Shown piece after piece: positions 40,968 through 50,165 of a stretch of 64,000 nt of DNA. The position numbers were made by a program, and so were the translations under genes. Under the pieces are notes generated by a model. That model was not told where the DNA came from, searched no databases, and was given only the letters and a program-made list of their open reading frames with translations. The DNA is taken from assembly GCF_029318685.1 (NCBI RefSeq), contig NZ_CP119677.1, forward strand, positions 1,240,001 to 1,304,000. Direction: 5' to 3'. Every line of letters starts with the position of its first letter. Position 1 is the stretch's first letter. The DNA comes from Ruminiclostridium papyrosolvens DSM 2782 (GTDB lineage Bacteria > Bacillota > Clostridia > Acetivibrionales > DSM-1351).

Positions 40968-42716
40968 ATGAACACATCAAACATATATCGTAACAGAACA
41001 ATGGACAAAATCAGCGAAAGCGACGTTGGCTGGGGATTAAAAATAGCAGGCTGGGTTGAGAATATCAGGGATCACGGAGGAGTTTCCTTTATAGATCTCA
41101 GAGATATGTATGGGGTAATGCAGGTTGTAATGCGAGACAAAGAGCTTTTAGCCGGAATCAACAAGGAAGACTGTATATGCGTTGAGGGTAAAATTGAAAT
41201 ACGTGACGAAGAAACATATAATCCTAAAATCCCTACAGGAACAATTGAAATGGAAGCACAATCCGTTGAAGTGCTTGGCAAGGTATACAAACAGCTGCCT
41301 TTTGAAATAATGACTTCAAAGGAAATAAGAGAAGACTTACGTCTTAAATACCGCTATCTTGACCTGCGTAATAAGAAAGTAAAGGACAATATAATTTTCA
41401 GATCAGAAGTTATCAGCTTTTTAAGACAAAAGATGACTGATATGGGCTTTCTGGAAATCCAGACTCCTATTCTCTGTGCGTCATCACCTGAGGGTGCGAG
41501 AGATTATATAGTACCCTCCCGTAAATATAAAGGAAAGTTCTATGCACTTCCACAGGCTCCTCAGCAATACAAGCAGCTTTTAATGGTATCGGGTTTTGAC
41601 AAGTATTTTCAGATTGCACCCTGCTTCCGTGATGAGGATGCCCGTGCTGACCGCTCACCGGGAGAGTTTTACCAGCTTGACTTTGAAATGAGCTTTGCCA
41701 CACAGGAAGATGTATTCCGCACAGGTGAAGAAGTTCTGACAGCTGCATTTAAGAAGTTTGCCCCGGAAGGCAGTTTTGTAACAGAGGCACCATATCCCAT
41801 AATATGCTATAAGCAGGCAATGCTTGAATTCGGAACAGATAAACCGGATTTGAGGAATCCTCTCAGAATAGTAGATGTAACTGATTTCTTCCAGAGATGT
41901 ACCTTTAAACCTTTCCACAACAAAACAGTTCGTGCAATCAAGGTACATGCTGAAATGTCAAAAGGATTTCATGAAAAATTATTAGAGTTTGCCGTGTCAA
42001 TCGGGATGGGTGGTCTGGGATATCTGGAAGTAAATGACGATATGACATATAAAGGGCCTATAGACAAGTTTATTCCCGACGACATGAAGGGCGAGATTGC
42101 ACAAATTGCGGGGTTGAATCAGGGAGATACAATATTCTTTATAGCAGATACAGAAGACCGTGCAGCGCTTTTGGCAGGACAGATTCGTACAGAACTTGGC
42201 AATCGTCTTGATATTTGTGAAAAAAATGCATATCGTTTCTGCTTTGTTAATGATTTCCCTATGTTCGAGTATGACAAAGAAGAAGAGAAGATTATATTTA
42301 CACATAATCCCTTCTCAATGCCACAAGGTGGACTGGAGGCACTTAACAGCAAAAATCCTCTGGAGATTCTTGCATATCAGTATGATATAGTTTGTAACGG
42401 CATTGAGCTGTCTTCAGGTGCGGTCAGAAACCATAACTTGGATATAATGGTCAGAGCTTTTGAAATTGCAGGTTATACGGAAGAAGACCTTCAGCAGAAG
42501 TTTGGCGCATTGTACAATGCATTTCAGTATGGTGCTCCTCCTCATGCCGGAATGGCTCCTGGGGTTGACCGAATGATTATGCTGCTGAGAAACGAGGAAA
42601 ATATCAGAGAGGTTATTCCATTCCCGCTCAATGGTAACGCTCAGGATATGATGTGCTGTGCTCCTAATGAAGTAACAGAAAAACAGCTTCGTGAAGTCCA
42701 TATAAAAATAAGATAA
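40968..42716 (+). CDS. aspS: Aspartate--tRNA ligase (bacterial type)
   Basis: AspRS charges tRNA(Asp), and in organisms without AsnRS also tRNA(Asn). The 582-residue protein has the OB-fold anticodon domain (GWVENIRDHGGVSFIDLRD), the class II motif 2 region CFRDEDARADRSPGEFYQLD, the bacterial insertion domain, and motif 3 near GMAPGVDRMIMLLR. The ATG at 40968 lies eight bases after AAGGAG at 40955-40960. The T-box leader upstream controls it. The loop reads PQAPQ where many enzymes have PQSPQ. Whether it is non-discriminating cannot be decided from sequence alone. Confidence 0.96.
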   Translation: MNTSNIYRNRTMDKISESDVGWGLKIAGWVENIRDHGGVSFIDLRDMYGVMQVVMRDKELLAGINKEDCICVEGKIEIRDEETYNPKIPTGTIEMEAQSVEVLGKVYKQLPFEIMTSKEIREDLRLKYRYLDLRNKKVKDNIIFRSEVISFLRQKMTDMGFLEIQTPILCASSPEGARDYIVPSRKYKGKFYALPQAPQQYKQLLMVSGFDKYFQIAPCFRDEDARADRSPGEFYQLDFEMSFATQEDVFRTGEEVLTAAFKKFAPEGSFVTEAPYPIICYKQAMLEFGTDKPDLRNPLRIVDVTDFFQRCTFKPFHNKTVRAIKVHAEMSKGFHEKLLEFAVSIGMGGLGYLEVNDDMTYKGPIDKFIPDDMKGEIAQIAGLNQGDTIFFIADTEDRAALLAGQIRTELGNRLDICEKNAYRFCFVNDFPMFEYDKEEEKIIFTHNPFSMPQGGLEALNSKNPLEILAYQYDIVCNGIELSSGAVRNHNLDIMVRAFEIAGYTEEDLQQKFGALYNAFQYGAPPHAGMAPGVDRMIMLLRNEENIREVIPFPLNGNAQDMMCCAPNEVTEKQLREVHIKIR

Positions 42717-42740
42717 TAATTATTTGAGATATAAAAGTAT

Positions 42741-42784
42741 AGCATTAATAAATGGGACTTTTAATTACCCCGTTTATTAATGCT
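42741..42784. terminator. Bidirectional terminator between aspS and the tetR-type gene
   Basis: AGCATTAATAAA at 42741-42752 pairs with TTTATTAATGCT at 42773-42784, with an inner GGG/CCC pairing. It separates two convergent genes and works in either direction. Confidence 0.8.
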
Positions 42785-42799
42785 ATTTACTTACCTTGT

Positions 42800-43342
42800 T
42801 TAATCTGCCTTTATAATAGAGTATATTATGTAGAGAAAAGCTTTAAATGGTGTATTGCAGTCACTTTTAAACCACATTCTGAAAGCACCTACAAGGCCTG
42901 AGGTATAAAATTCAAGGACATATACGTTGGTAAAGTCTGTTTGGCTGGATGAGTAGTTTGTCAGCAGACCTTTAATAAGCTTCTGCAACTTTTTTTCAAA
43001 ACCTGTATTGCTGCTGTCACTAAAAAATCTTTCTAGAAAGTCCTGGTACTCTTCGAACAAAGCTACTACTTTTTCGAGTAAAGTATCCTTAGAATTATTT
43101 TCTGAATCATTAATCAGATTATATAATTGATATTCAATATCAGACAATACTTTGTTTTCAAGACAATCAAGAGCATCATATATATCTTGAAAGTAATCAT
43201 AGAAGGTAATTCGATTGTATCCTGCGGTATCTGTAATCTTTTTAATCGTAATTTTTTCTATATCATGATTTCTATATAATTTCCAGAATGCATCCAATAA
43301 AATTCCCAGTGTAAATTGTCTACTTTTTGACACATTAATCAT
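42800..43342 (-). CDS. TetR-family transcriptional regulator
   Basis: The 180-residue protein has a TetR-type DNA-binding domain: FTLGILLDAFWKLYRNHDIEKITIKKITDTAGYNRITFYDYFQDI, with the helix-turn-helix at about residues 34-55, and a divergent helical ligand domain whose C-terminus (FYTSGLVGAFRMWF) is shared by TetR-type regulators of the DhaS/YxaF group. It is divergent from the CotH operon, and an inverted repeat lies between the two start sites. Confidence 0.85.
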   Translation of the reverse strand: MINVSKSRQFTLGILLDAFWKLYRNHDIEKITIKKITDTAGYNRITFYDYFQDIYDALDCLENKVLSDIEYQLYNLINDSENNSKDTLLEKVVALFEEYQDFLERFFSDSSNTGFEKKLQKLIKGLLTNYSSSQTDFTNVYVLEFYTSGLVGAFRMWFKSDCNTPFKAFLYIIYSIIKAD

Positions 43343-43355
43343 ACTTTACCTCAAA

Positions 43356-43384
43356 AACATACATTTGGTACTTTATTGTATGTT
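43356..43384. promoter_or_regulatory. Inverted repeat, candidate operator between tetR-type and cotH-type genes
   Basis: AACATACA at 43356-43363 and TGTATGTT at 43377-43384 form a perfect 8-base inverted repeat with a 13-base spacer. Its right arm overlaps the -35 box of the candidate promoter for the CotH gene, as expected for a TetR-type repressor site. Confidence 0.5.
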
Positions 43385-43410
43385 GAAATAGCACTCAACT
43401 GTTTTATTCT
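43383..43410 (+). promoter_or_regulatory. Candidate promoter of the CotH-VTC operon
   Basis: TTGAAA at 43383-43388 and TATTCT at 43405-43410 are 16 bases apart, about 30 bases before the start codon of the CotH-like gene. Confidence 0.45.
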
Positions 43411-43442
43411 ATTTATATAACATATTATGAAGGATTTGTAAA

Positions 43443-45425
43443 ATGGAAACAAAAAGGGATAAAAATGGTACATATATAATTTTGGCCGTTTGCCTGCTTT
43501 GTGCGATATTTTTTCTAATGACTATGGCACAAAGTAATAGTGTTCCTGCAAATGGGGGGTTAAGTCCCAAGGATTTATCAGTCAATGCTATAAAGTACAC
43601 TAAAACACTTTTTGATGATTCCAAAGTACATACTATTGATATTCAAGTTGATAATCGAATATGGAATAACATGATAGAAAATGCCACATATGAAAAATAT
43701 ATTCCTTGTACGATGGTTATAGATGGTGTCAGGATTAAAGAAGTTGGGATAAGGCCTAAAGGCGATACATCCTTAAAACATGTAATGGACATGAATTCTC
43801 AAAACTTCAGTTTTAAGGTTGAATTTGATCACTATAAAAAACAGAGTTTTGACGGACTTGATAAAATGATACTAAATAGCTGTTCTCAGGATACAACCTA
43901 TATGAAGGATTACTTGGCGCAGCATATGATGAATTATATGGGAATAGCAGCTCCGTTGTCCAGCTATGTAAGTATAACATTAAACGGAAAGGCTTTTGGC
44001 TTTTATCTGGCTATGGAAGCTGTAGAAAAATCTTTCTGTGTGAGAAATTACGGCGTCATTGATGGAAAGCTGTATAAGCCTGATGCACTTGAGCTGCCCA
44101 AATATGACTATATAAAAATTATGGGCAGCGAGACGGAAGACGGTCAATCGGCAGTTGAGTATATGGCAAATGTTATGTCAGGCAATGCCTATAAAGGCCT
44201 TGACAGCAGCACAAGGGTTGACATGCTGGGGGATATGGCAAAAGTACTTATTCATTCAAATGAAATTAACACAGATGCCACAGGTTTGGCATATATTGAT
44301 AATAATCCTAAGAGCTATAAAGCCATTTTGAAATCAGGAGTCTTCACTGTAGATGAAAGTGACGAAGGAAGATTGATTAAATCAATACAAAAGCTGAACA
44401 GCGGTAAAGATTTTGATAACACAGTGGATGTTGACTCTGTAATAAAGTACTTCGTAGTCCATAACTTTGTGGATAATTGTGATGGGTATACAAGTATCTT
44501 TTCACATAACTATTATCTTTTTGAGCGTGCCGGTAAATTGTCAATGATACCTTGGGACTATAACTTGGCGTTTGGTTCCTTTGCAGTTGATCCGGGAAAT
44601 TCATCTTCCAACCTGTTCGGTAATTATATAAAAACAACAGATGCTCGATATGGAATGAGTTCTACCAAAAGTATGGTTAATTACCCTATTGATACACCTG
44701 TATTTAATGCTGATTTGGATAAAAGACCTATGATGAATGAGATACTTACAAAAAGTAAGTATTCAGATAAGTATCATCAGTATTTTAAAAAATTTATTAC
44801 TGACTATTTTAGCAGCGGCTACTTTGACACGTTTTATGAAACCACTGTTGAAATGATATCTCCATATATCCAAAATGATAAGAAGGGGTTTTTTACATAC
44901 AATCAGTTTGTGGAGGGGGTTAGTGATTTAAATAAATTCTGCAAGCTCAGAGCCAAAAGTGTTCAGGCACAGTTAAACAACATTTTACCGTCTACCTTAA
45001 AAGGACAAAAAGAGCACCCCGAAACACTTATTGATACACACAATTTGGATATGACCAAAACAATTACAATGTATTCTTTATTGGGAATTACCAACAAAGA
45101 TATGGATGGGGTATTAAAAATACTTTTGAATTACCTTTCGGAAGAATACAAAACAGACGGTAAAATTGATCTCACCAAATTTAAGTCATCAGAGGATATT
45201 ATATACCTGAAAAAAATCTTTGGAGTATTGGGGCCAATCGCTTACGAGGTTTCAAAAAGTGTCAGAGCATCAGATAATATTCAAGTAAATACAGGCTTAT
45301 CAAAAGTTTTGATAATTATGTCCTCAATTGCAATAATCATATTTTCCATATTACTAAGCAGGTATTCACGTGTAAAGTATAAAAAAAGAAGAGCAAGGAG
45401 GGGGAGATTTGAAATTACGCCATGA
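43443..45425 (+). CDS. CotH-like kinase-fold membrane protein
   Basis: The 660-residue protein has membrane helices at both ends (about 12-30 and 629-648) with an extracellular CotH domain between them. Characteristic blocks are VGIRPKGDTSLKH (near 100), SFKVEFDHYKKQSFDGLDKMILNS, YVSITLNGKAFGFYLAMEAVEKSF and MIPWDYNLAFGSF (near 376). The WDYN aspartate corresponds to a metal-binding residue of CotH kinases, which phosphorylate spore-coat or surface proteins. A VTC-domain gene and a DUF4956 gene follow, a grouping often seen in Firmicutes and Actinobacteria. Substrate and role are unknown; a cell-surface or exopolysaccharide-linked role fits the context. Confidence 0.85.
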   Translation: METKRDKNGTYIILAVCLLCAIFFLMTMAQSNSVPANGGLSPKDLSVNAIKYTKTLFDDSKVHTIDIQVDNRIWNNMIENATYEKYIPCTMVIDGVRIKEVGIRPKGDTSLKHVMDMNSQNFSFKVEFDHYKKQSFDGLDKMILNSCSQDTTYMKDYLAQHMMNYMGIAAPLSSYVSITLNGKAFGFYLAMEAVEKSFCVRNYGVIDGKLYKPDALELPKYDYIKIMGSETEDGQSAVEYMANVMSGNAYKGLDSSTRVDMLGDMAKVLIHSNEINTDATGLAYIDNNPKSYKAILKSGVFTVDESDEGRLIKSIQKLNSGKDFDNTVDVDSVIKYFVVHNFVDNCDGYTSIFSHNYYLFERAGKLSMIPWDYNLAFGSFAVDPGNSSSNLFGNYIKTTDARYGMSSTKSMVNYPIDTPVFNADLDKRPMMNEILTKSKYSDKYHQYFKKFITDYFSSGYFDTFYETTVEMISPYIQNDKKGFFTYNQFVEGVSDLNKFCKLRAKSVQAQLNNILPSTLKGQKEHPETLIDTHNLDMTKTITMYSLLGITNKDMDGVLKILLNYLSEEYKTDGKIDLTKFKSSEDIIYLKKIFGVLGPIAYEVSKSVRASDNIQVNTGLSKVLIIMSSIAIIIFSILLSRYSRVKYKKRRARRGRFEITP

Positions 45426-46083
45426 ATACAAGATATTTCTTAATTATTCAGACTATCTTACCGTTCGCTCACGATTAAGAGCAGTAATACCTCATGATAA
45501 CCACGTTGATGAAACAGGTGAATATAAAATAAGAAGTCTGTATTTTGATAACATGTACAACAAGGCGTTATACGAGAAAATAAGCGGAGTTAGTATACGG
45601 GAGAAATTCAGAATTCGCTGCTACAACGACAATTATGACTTTATAAAACTTGAGAAGAAAAGCAAAATAAACGGAATGTGCAGTAAGGTATCGGAAACAG
45701 TCACAAAAGAAGAAGTAAGGCGTATAATTCAGGGGGACACAGAATGGATGCTTAATTCTGACAGGCAACTTGTTTCAGAGTTATATACAAAAATGAAAAC
45801 AGAACAACTAAGGCCCAAAGTGATTGTGGATTATAACCGTGAGCCCTTTGTATATTCAGCAGGAAATGTGAGAATTACATTGGACAGGAATGTAAGGACA
45901 AGTATAAATAGTGTGGATATGCTTAATCCCAATGTTCCTACAGTTCTGGCAGAAGGTCAGACAATAATTTTGGAGGTCAAATATGATAATTACAAACCCA
46001 CCATGATTTCAGACATAGTCATGGTTCAGGACAGGCTTGTATCTTCCTTTTCAAAATATGTAGCCTGCAGAAAATTCGGATAA
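45409..46083 (+). CDS. VTC-domain (polyphosphate-polymerase-like) protein
   Basis: The 224-residue protein has the VTC fold of eukaryotic polyphosphate polymerases: MKLRHEYKIFLNYSDYLTVRSRL at the start, YKIRSLYFDNMYNKALYEK, the basic KLEKKSKINGMCSK segment, VIVDYNREPFVY and the acidic ILEVKYDNYKP. These basic and acidic residues line the triphosphate tunnel. The start is TTG 45409 after AAGGAGGGGG, overlapping the CotH gene by 17 bases. It may use nucleotides or polyphosphate, but activity of the short bacterial versions is uncertain. Confidence 0.85.
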   Translation: MKLRHEYKIFLNYSDYLTVRSRLRAVIPHDNHVDETGEYKIRSLYFDNMYNKALYEKISGVSIREKFRIRCYNDNYDFIKLEKKSKINGMCSKVSETVTKEEVRRIIQGDTEWMLNSDRQLVSELYTKMKTEQLRPKVIVDYNREPFVYSAGNVRITLDRNVRTSINSVDMLNPNVPTVLAEGQTIILEVKYDNYKPTMISDIVMVQDRLVSSFSKYVACRKFG

Positions 46084-46106
46084 ACACATCTAGGGGGTAA
46101 AATAAA

Positions 46107-46772
46107 GTGGACAGTATCTTAAATTCGAGTTTTATAAAGAATGCCACAGCGGTAAGCGGTTTTGATATGTTTTTAGGAATTATAGTTTCATTTTTAATAG
46201 GATTTTTTATTTATATGGTTTACAAAAAGACATTTTCGGGGGTAATGTTTTCAGCAAATTTCGGGCTATCGTTAATAGGAATGGCAATGATAACATGTGC
46301 GGTTATACTGGCAGTTTCCAGCAATGTAGTACTTTCCCTCGGTATGTTGGGCACACTTTCAATAGTTAGATTCAGGACGGCACTAAAAGACCCCTTCGAC
46401 ATAGTCTTTTTATTTTGGGCAATTACATCAGGAATAATCGTTGGTGCCGGAATGATACCCCTTGCAGTTGTAACAAGTCTTCTAATGGGTATCGTTATGA
46501 CTGTTTTTGTTAACAGAAAAAGCAGGACCACACCCTATATAATAGTAATTAATTGTGAAAACTCAAATGTTGAAGACGGCGTAATTGATTTAATTGAATC
46601 AAAATCGGCAAAGTCAACTATTAAAGGTAAGACGGTATCCAAAACAGGTATGGAGCTTACGGTGGAAGTTCAGTTAAAAGACGGATACAGCAAATTTGTT
46701 AATGATATAATTGAGATTGAGGGTGTTGTAAATGCCGTTATGGTCAGTTATAACGGAGAATACATGGGGTAA
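46107..46772 (+). CDS. DUF4956 membrane protein
   Basis: The 221-residue protein has four membrane helices in residues 18-135 and a cytoplasmic ferredoxin-like C-terminal domain (TPYIIVINCENSNVEDGVIDLIE to the end). The central block LSLGMLGTLSIVRFRTALKDPFDIVFLFWAITSGIIVGAG is the family signature. DUF4956 proteins accompany VTC/CotH genes; function is unknown. The start is GTG 46107 after AGGGGG. Confidence 0.88.
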   Translation: MDSILNSSFIKNATAVSGFDMFLGIIVSFLIGFFIYMVYKKTFSGVMFSANFGLSLIGMAMITCAVILAVSSNVVLSLGMLGTLSIVRFRTALKDPFDIVFLFWAITSGIIVGAGMIPLAVVTSLLMGIVMTVFVNRKSRTTPYIIVINCENSNVEDGVIDLIESKSAKSTIKGKTVSKTGMELTVEVQLKDGYSKFVNDIIEIEGVVNAVMVSYNGEYMG

Positions 46773-46802
46773 TACACTACAATATGAAAGGAGATTCAAT
46801 CA

Positions 46803-47477
46803 TTGGCAAACAATATTATGACTGAATCAAATATGAAAAACAAAAATAATAAGATTTTAATAAATACTATATTTCTTCTGATATTGGGTCTTGCATTTGC
46901 AGGTCTGGTTCTGTTAATTAAGTCCGGTACTATAAATGGTTTTGACAGTACCGTTTATGATTTTTTGAGAAGTCTTAAATCACATACAACAAAAAAGATT
47001 GTTAAGTTTCTGGGAAATATAGGTGATCCACAGGTGAATCTTTATTTGGGATTGGCAACAGCAGCACTTGGTATTGTAGTTTTTGCTAACAAGGAAGGGT
47101 ATTCCAGGTATATATCATATTCTGCTGCAATACTTGTTGTATCCTTTTTAAACCCTTTGCTAAAGGACATTTTTAACCGACCACACCCTGATGTGGAAGT
47201 GGACAAATTCTCCTTCCCGAGCAGCCATGCTGCAATGGCATTTATTTTTTATCTGGTGCTTTATCTTGTAATTAATAAACGTATTAAAATAAAAGCAGGC
47301 AGAATTTCACTTTTGGCTTTTTGTATAATAATGCCTCTGATAATCGGGTTTAGCCGTGTTTATCTTCAAAACCATTATGCAAGTGATATCATTGGAGGAT
47401 ATGTAGAGGCCGGAATAGTATTTACAATTGCGATGCTTTCCAACAGCATATATGAGAGTTTTACAGCAAAAAAATAA
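46803..47477 (+). CDS. PAP2-family membrane phosphatase
   Basis: The 224-residue protein has about six membrane helices and the PAP2 catalytic motifs: KDIFNRPHPD (near 118), FPSSHAAMAFIF (near 138) and SRVYLQNHYASDIIGG (near 182). Such enzymes dephosphorylate lipid phosphates, for example undecaprenyl pyrophosphate, at the outer membrane face. The start is TTG 46803 after AAAGGAG. As the last gene of the CotH-VTC-DUF4956 set, it may recycle a lipid carrier. Confidence 0.9.
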   Translation: MANNIMTESNMKNKNNKILINTIFLLILGLAFAGLVLLIKSGTINGFDSTVYDFLRSLKSHTTKKIVKFLGNIGDPQVNLYLGLATAALGIVVFANKEGYSRYISYSAAILVVSFLNPLLKDIFNRPHPDVEVDKFSFPSSHAAMAFIFYLVLYLVINKRIKIKAGRISLLAFCIIMPLIIGFSRVYLQNHYASDIIGGYVEAGIVFTIAMLSNSIYESFTAKK

Positions 47478-47495
47478 TTTAAGTAAATAAAAAAG

Positions 47496-47534
47496 ATTCT
47501 TCTTTACGTTAAAATCCTAAAGAAGAATTTTTTT
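47496..47534 (+). terminator. Intrinsic terminator of the CotH-PAP2 operon
   Basis: ATTCTTCTTTA at 47496-47506 pairs with TAAAGAAGAAT at 47518-47528 and a run of six T follows. Confidence 0.88.
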
Positions 47535-47586
47535 ATGTATCAATATTACACAAATATGAACTTTTTCTTAATATTTAACGTCAAAA

Positions 47587-47614
47587 TTGATAATAATTAC
47601 TAGTGTGTTATAAT
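47587..47614 (+). promoter_or_regulatory. Promoter of the glycosyltransferase pair
   Basis: TTGATA at 47587-47592 and TATAAT at 47609-47614 are separated by 16 bases with a TGN extension before the -10, about 68 bases before the start codon. Confidence 0.65.
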
Positions 47615-47681
47615 TGTTTAAAGAAAAAATAAGGAAAAAGCTGCTATATTATACTCGGCTGAAAGCGAGGAGAAGTACTAA

Positions 47682-48647
47682 ATGTCAAAGAAGTTATTAT
47701 CAATAATTGTTCCGGTTTATAATGAACAGGAAGTAATAAATGAAACCTTTAAAAGGCTTTCCGGAGTGTTTGAAAACTATTTTATGGATGTTGAGTACAT
47801 TTTTATAAATGACGGAAGTAAGGATAATACATATTTAGAACTCAGAGAAATTGCCTTGGCAAATCCGTGTGTGCGGGTAATAAATTTTGCAAGAAATTTC
47901 GGACATCAGATAGCTATTACCGCAGGGATGGATTATGCAAAGGGAGACGCTGTAGTAATAATAGATGCAGACTTGCAGGACCCGCCTGAAGTTATTCTTC
48001 AAATGGTGGAGCAATGGGAGCAGGGCTTTGAAGTGGTATATGGAAAAAGGCTTCAAAGAGAAGGGGAAACCTTCTTTAAAAAGTTTACTGCCAAAATGTT
48101 CTACCGTTTCCTTGACAGTATGACAGATGTCAAGCTACCTGTTGACGTAGGTGATTTCAGGCTTATTGACAGAAAAGTATGCGATGCAATGAAATGTCTC
48201 CCGGAGCGTTCAAGATATGTTAGAGGCTTGGTGAGTTGGGTCGGCTTCAAACAGACAAGTGTAGAGTACAGACGTGAAAAGAGATTTGCAGGCGAAACAA
48301 AGTATCCCCTTAAAAAGATGCTCAAGCTGGCAGGAGACGGAATATTTTCATTTTCGTATAAACCCTTGAAGCTTGCAACATTTGCAGGAATGCTTGTTTC
48401 TATAATAAGCTTTATATATCTGATTGTTGTTTTGATACAGAGATTTGTAAAAAACGATATTGCCTCAGGCTGGGCTTCATCAATGGCGGTATCCCTGTTC
48501 TTAAACGGTGTGATGCTGATAGTCATAGGCATTATGGGGGAATATGTCGGTAGGATATACGAAGAAGTAAAAGCCCGTCCATTATATATTGTAGGCGAGT
48601 TATTAGGATTTCAGGATGGGACTGAGAGGAAAAGCGAAATAAAATGA
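47682..48647 (+). CDS. DPM1/GtrB-like lipid-phosphate glycosyltransferase
   Basis: The 321-residue protein has a GT2 GT-A domain (SIIVPVYNEQEVI, FINDGSKDNT, IIDADLQDPPEVI, RYVRGLVSWVGFKQ) and two C-terminal membrane helices (about 230-252 and 268-290). Enzymes of this type move a sugar from a nucleotide donor to undecaprenyl phosphate on the cytoplasmic side. The next gene, overlapping by four bases, encodes a GT-C enzyme that would use the lipid-linked sugar outside. Confidence 0.92.
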   Translation: MSKKLLSIIVPVYNEQEVINETFKRLSGVFENYFMDVEYIFINDGSKDNTYLELREIALANPCVRVINFARNFGHQIAITAGMDYAKGDAVVIIDADLQDPPEVILQMVEQWEQGFEVVYGKRLQREGETFFKKFTAKMFYRFLDSMTDVKLPVDVGDFRLIDRKVCDAMKCLPERSRYVRGLVSWVGFKQTSVEYRREKRFAGETKYPLKKMLKLAGDGIFSFSYKPLKLATFAGMLVSIISFIYLIVVLIQRFVKNDIASGWASSMAVSLFLNGVMLIVIGIMGEYVGRIYEEVKARPLYIVGELLGFQDGTERKSEIK

Positions 48648-50083
48648 AATTAAAAAACAGAGATGCATTAAATAAGACAATAATAATCCTACTGACAGCC
48701 TTTACAGCATATTTATTATATCTGAACTTTTTGTACTCTGTATATAATAATGCGTTTATATTTGCGTTGATGGTAATCCCGGCGGTACTAATAGTTTACT
48801 TGGTTTCATACAAGATAAATATATCACCGCTGGTATTTTTTGTGGTAATATTCCTCTTGGCATTTGCGGCTAAAGGTTTAGTCGCAATTACATCTGATGC
48901 ACTGCCTATATCCGATTTTAACACATTCTATAATTGTGCCGTAAAGCTCAATAGCGGAGACAAGTCCTTCGGACATGGCTTTTATTTTAAGTCATTTCCA
49001 TATCAGACAGGGCCGGTTATATACTATGCCATGATTATGAAATTATTTGGTACGGGGCTTCTGCCTTTGAAGCTTGTAAATTGCTTCTTTATGGCAGGCT
49101 CCAATTCCCTTATTTATCTTATTGCCAGAAAAATATCAAATGATTATACAGCAAGATTTGTGGCTTTATTGTATCTTTTGTATCCTGCGCCATATTTCCT
49201 GACTCCTGTACTTACAAATCAGCATTTTGCTGCATGTATGTTTATGCTTTCCATATATCTGCTTCTTGAAACCCGCATAAATTTTGCAATAAGAAGCGTT
49301 GCGTCCGGCATTTTTCTTTCCTTTGGTGATGCTGTCAGACCTCTTGGTGTGGTTATACTGGGAGGTGTTGTGATTTGGGCAGTTACACAATCCATAAGAG
49401 AAAAAAAGCTTATACGTATTGTTGCCGCAGTGGTTATGATTGCAGCATATTTCCTTATGAGTTTTACTTTTTCAAGCATAGTAAAAAAGGCGGACATAAA
49501 CCCTGAAGGCTTGAGCAATAACTATCCTTTGTGGAAGTTTGTGGTGGGCTTCAATTACGAAACCAAGGGCTCATTCTCTTATCCTGACCAGTACAAAATA
49601 TTTTATATACAGGATTTTAAACAGAGAAATGAAGTATCAAAGAAGGTGATCAAAGAACGCATATCCATAAGTCCGGGGAAAATGCTTGATTTGATTAATA
49701 CAAAACAGGAGATTATGTGGAGTTATTTTGATACCATGAAGTGGGGCTTTTATAATAAGGAAAACAATACTCTTGTGGCTTCTGAAACCATGAAAAAATA
49801 CGAACTCCCTATTCTCAAAATAGAAAAAATGTATTACGTCCTTGTATTTATACTCATGCTTGCAGGTTTATGCTTAACCCTCACACGGAAAAAAACAGGT
49901 ACAGGCATTATGCTGATAGCTTCAATAATCTGCTGCTATTTTGCAGCTCATGCTTTGATTGAAATACAGGTCAGATACAGGTATTTTGCCATGATGCTTG
50001 TATTTGTTCTTGCAGCAAAGGGAAGTGAGCTGTTGATGACAGGTTTTTATGAATACAGAAAAAAATACAGACTGTCAGCCTGA
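48644..50083 (+). CDS. GT39-like (ArnT/PMT-type) membrane glycosyltransferase
   Basis: The 479-residue protein has roughly ten to twelve membrane helices and a short loop after the first pairs with the acidic motif SDFNTFYNCAVKL (near 90), the expected place of the GT-C catalytic aspartate. It probably transfers a sugar from the undecaprenyl-phosphate carrier made by the preceding enzyme to a protein or surface polymer. The acceptor is unknown. Confidence 0.82.
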   Translation: MKLKNRDALNKTIIILLTAFTAYLLYLNFLYSVYNNAFIFALMVIPAVLIVYLVSYKINISPLVFFVVIFLLAFAAKGLVAITSDALPISDFNTFYNCAVKLNSGDKSFGHGFYFKSFPYQTGPVIYYAMIMKLFGTGLLPLKLVNCFFMAGSNSLIYLIARKISNDYTARFVALLYLLYPAPYFLTPVLTNQHFAACMFMLSIYLLLETRINFAIRSVASGIFLSFGDAVRPLGVVILGGVVIWAVTQSIREKKLIRIVAAVVMIAAYFLMSFTFSSIVKKADINPEGLSNNYPLWKFVVGFNYETKGSFSYPDQYKIFYIQDFKQRNEVSKKVIKERISISPGKMLDLINTKQEIMWSYFDTMKWGFYNKENNTLVASETMKKYELPILKIEKMYYVLVFILMLAGLCLTLTRKKTGTGIMLIASIICCYFAAHALIEIQVRYRYFAMMLVFVLAAKGSELLMTGFYEYRKKYRLSA

Positions 50084-50108
50084 CAAAAAGGACAATTCAT
50101 TATATAAT
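50080..50108 (+). promoter_or_regulatory. Candidate promoter of thyA-folA
   Basis: CTGACA at 50080-50085 and TATAAT at 50103-50108 are 17 bases apart. The -35 overlaps the stop codon of the preceding gene; thyA starts about 58 bases downstream. Confidence 0.6.
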
Positions 50109-50165
50109 ATAAAAAAGTAATATCAATAATGTGTAAATAATATGCCGGAAATGGAGATATAATTC

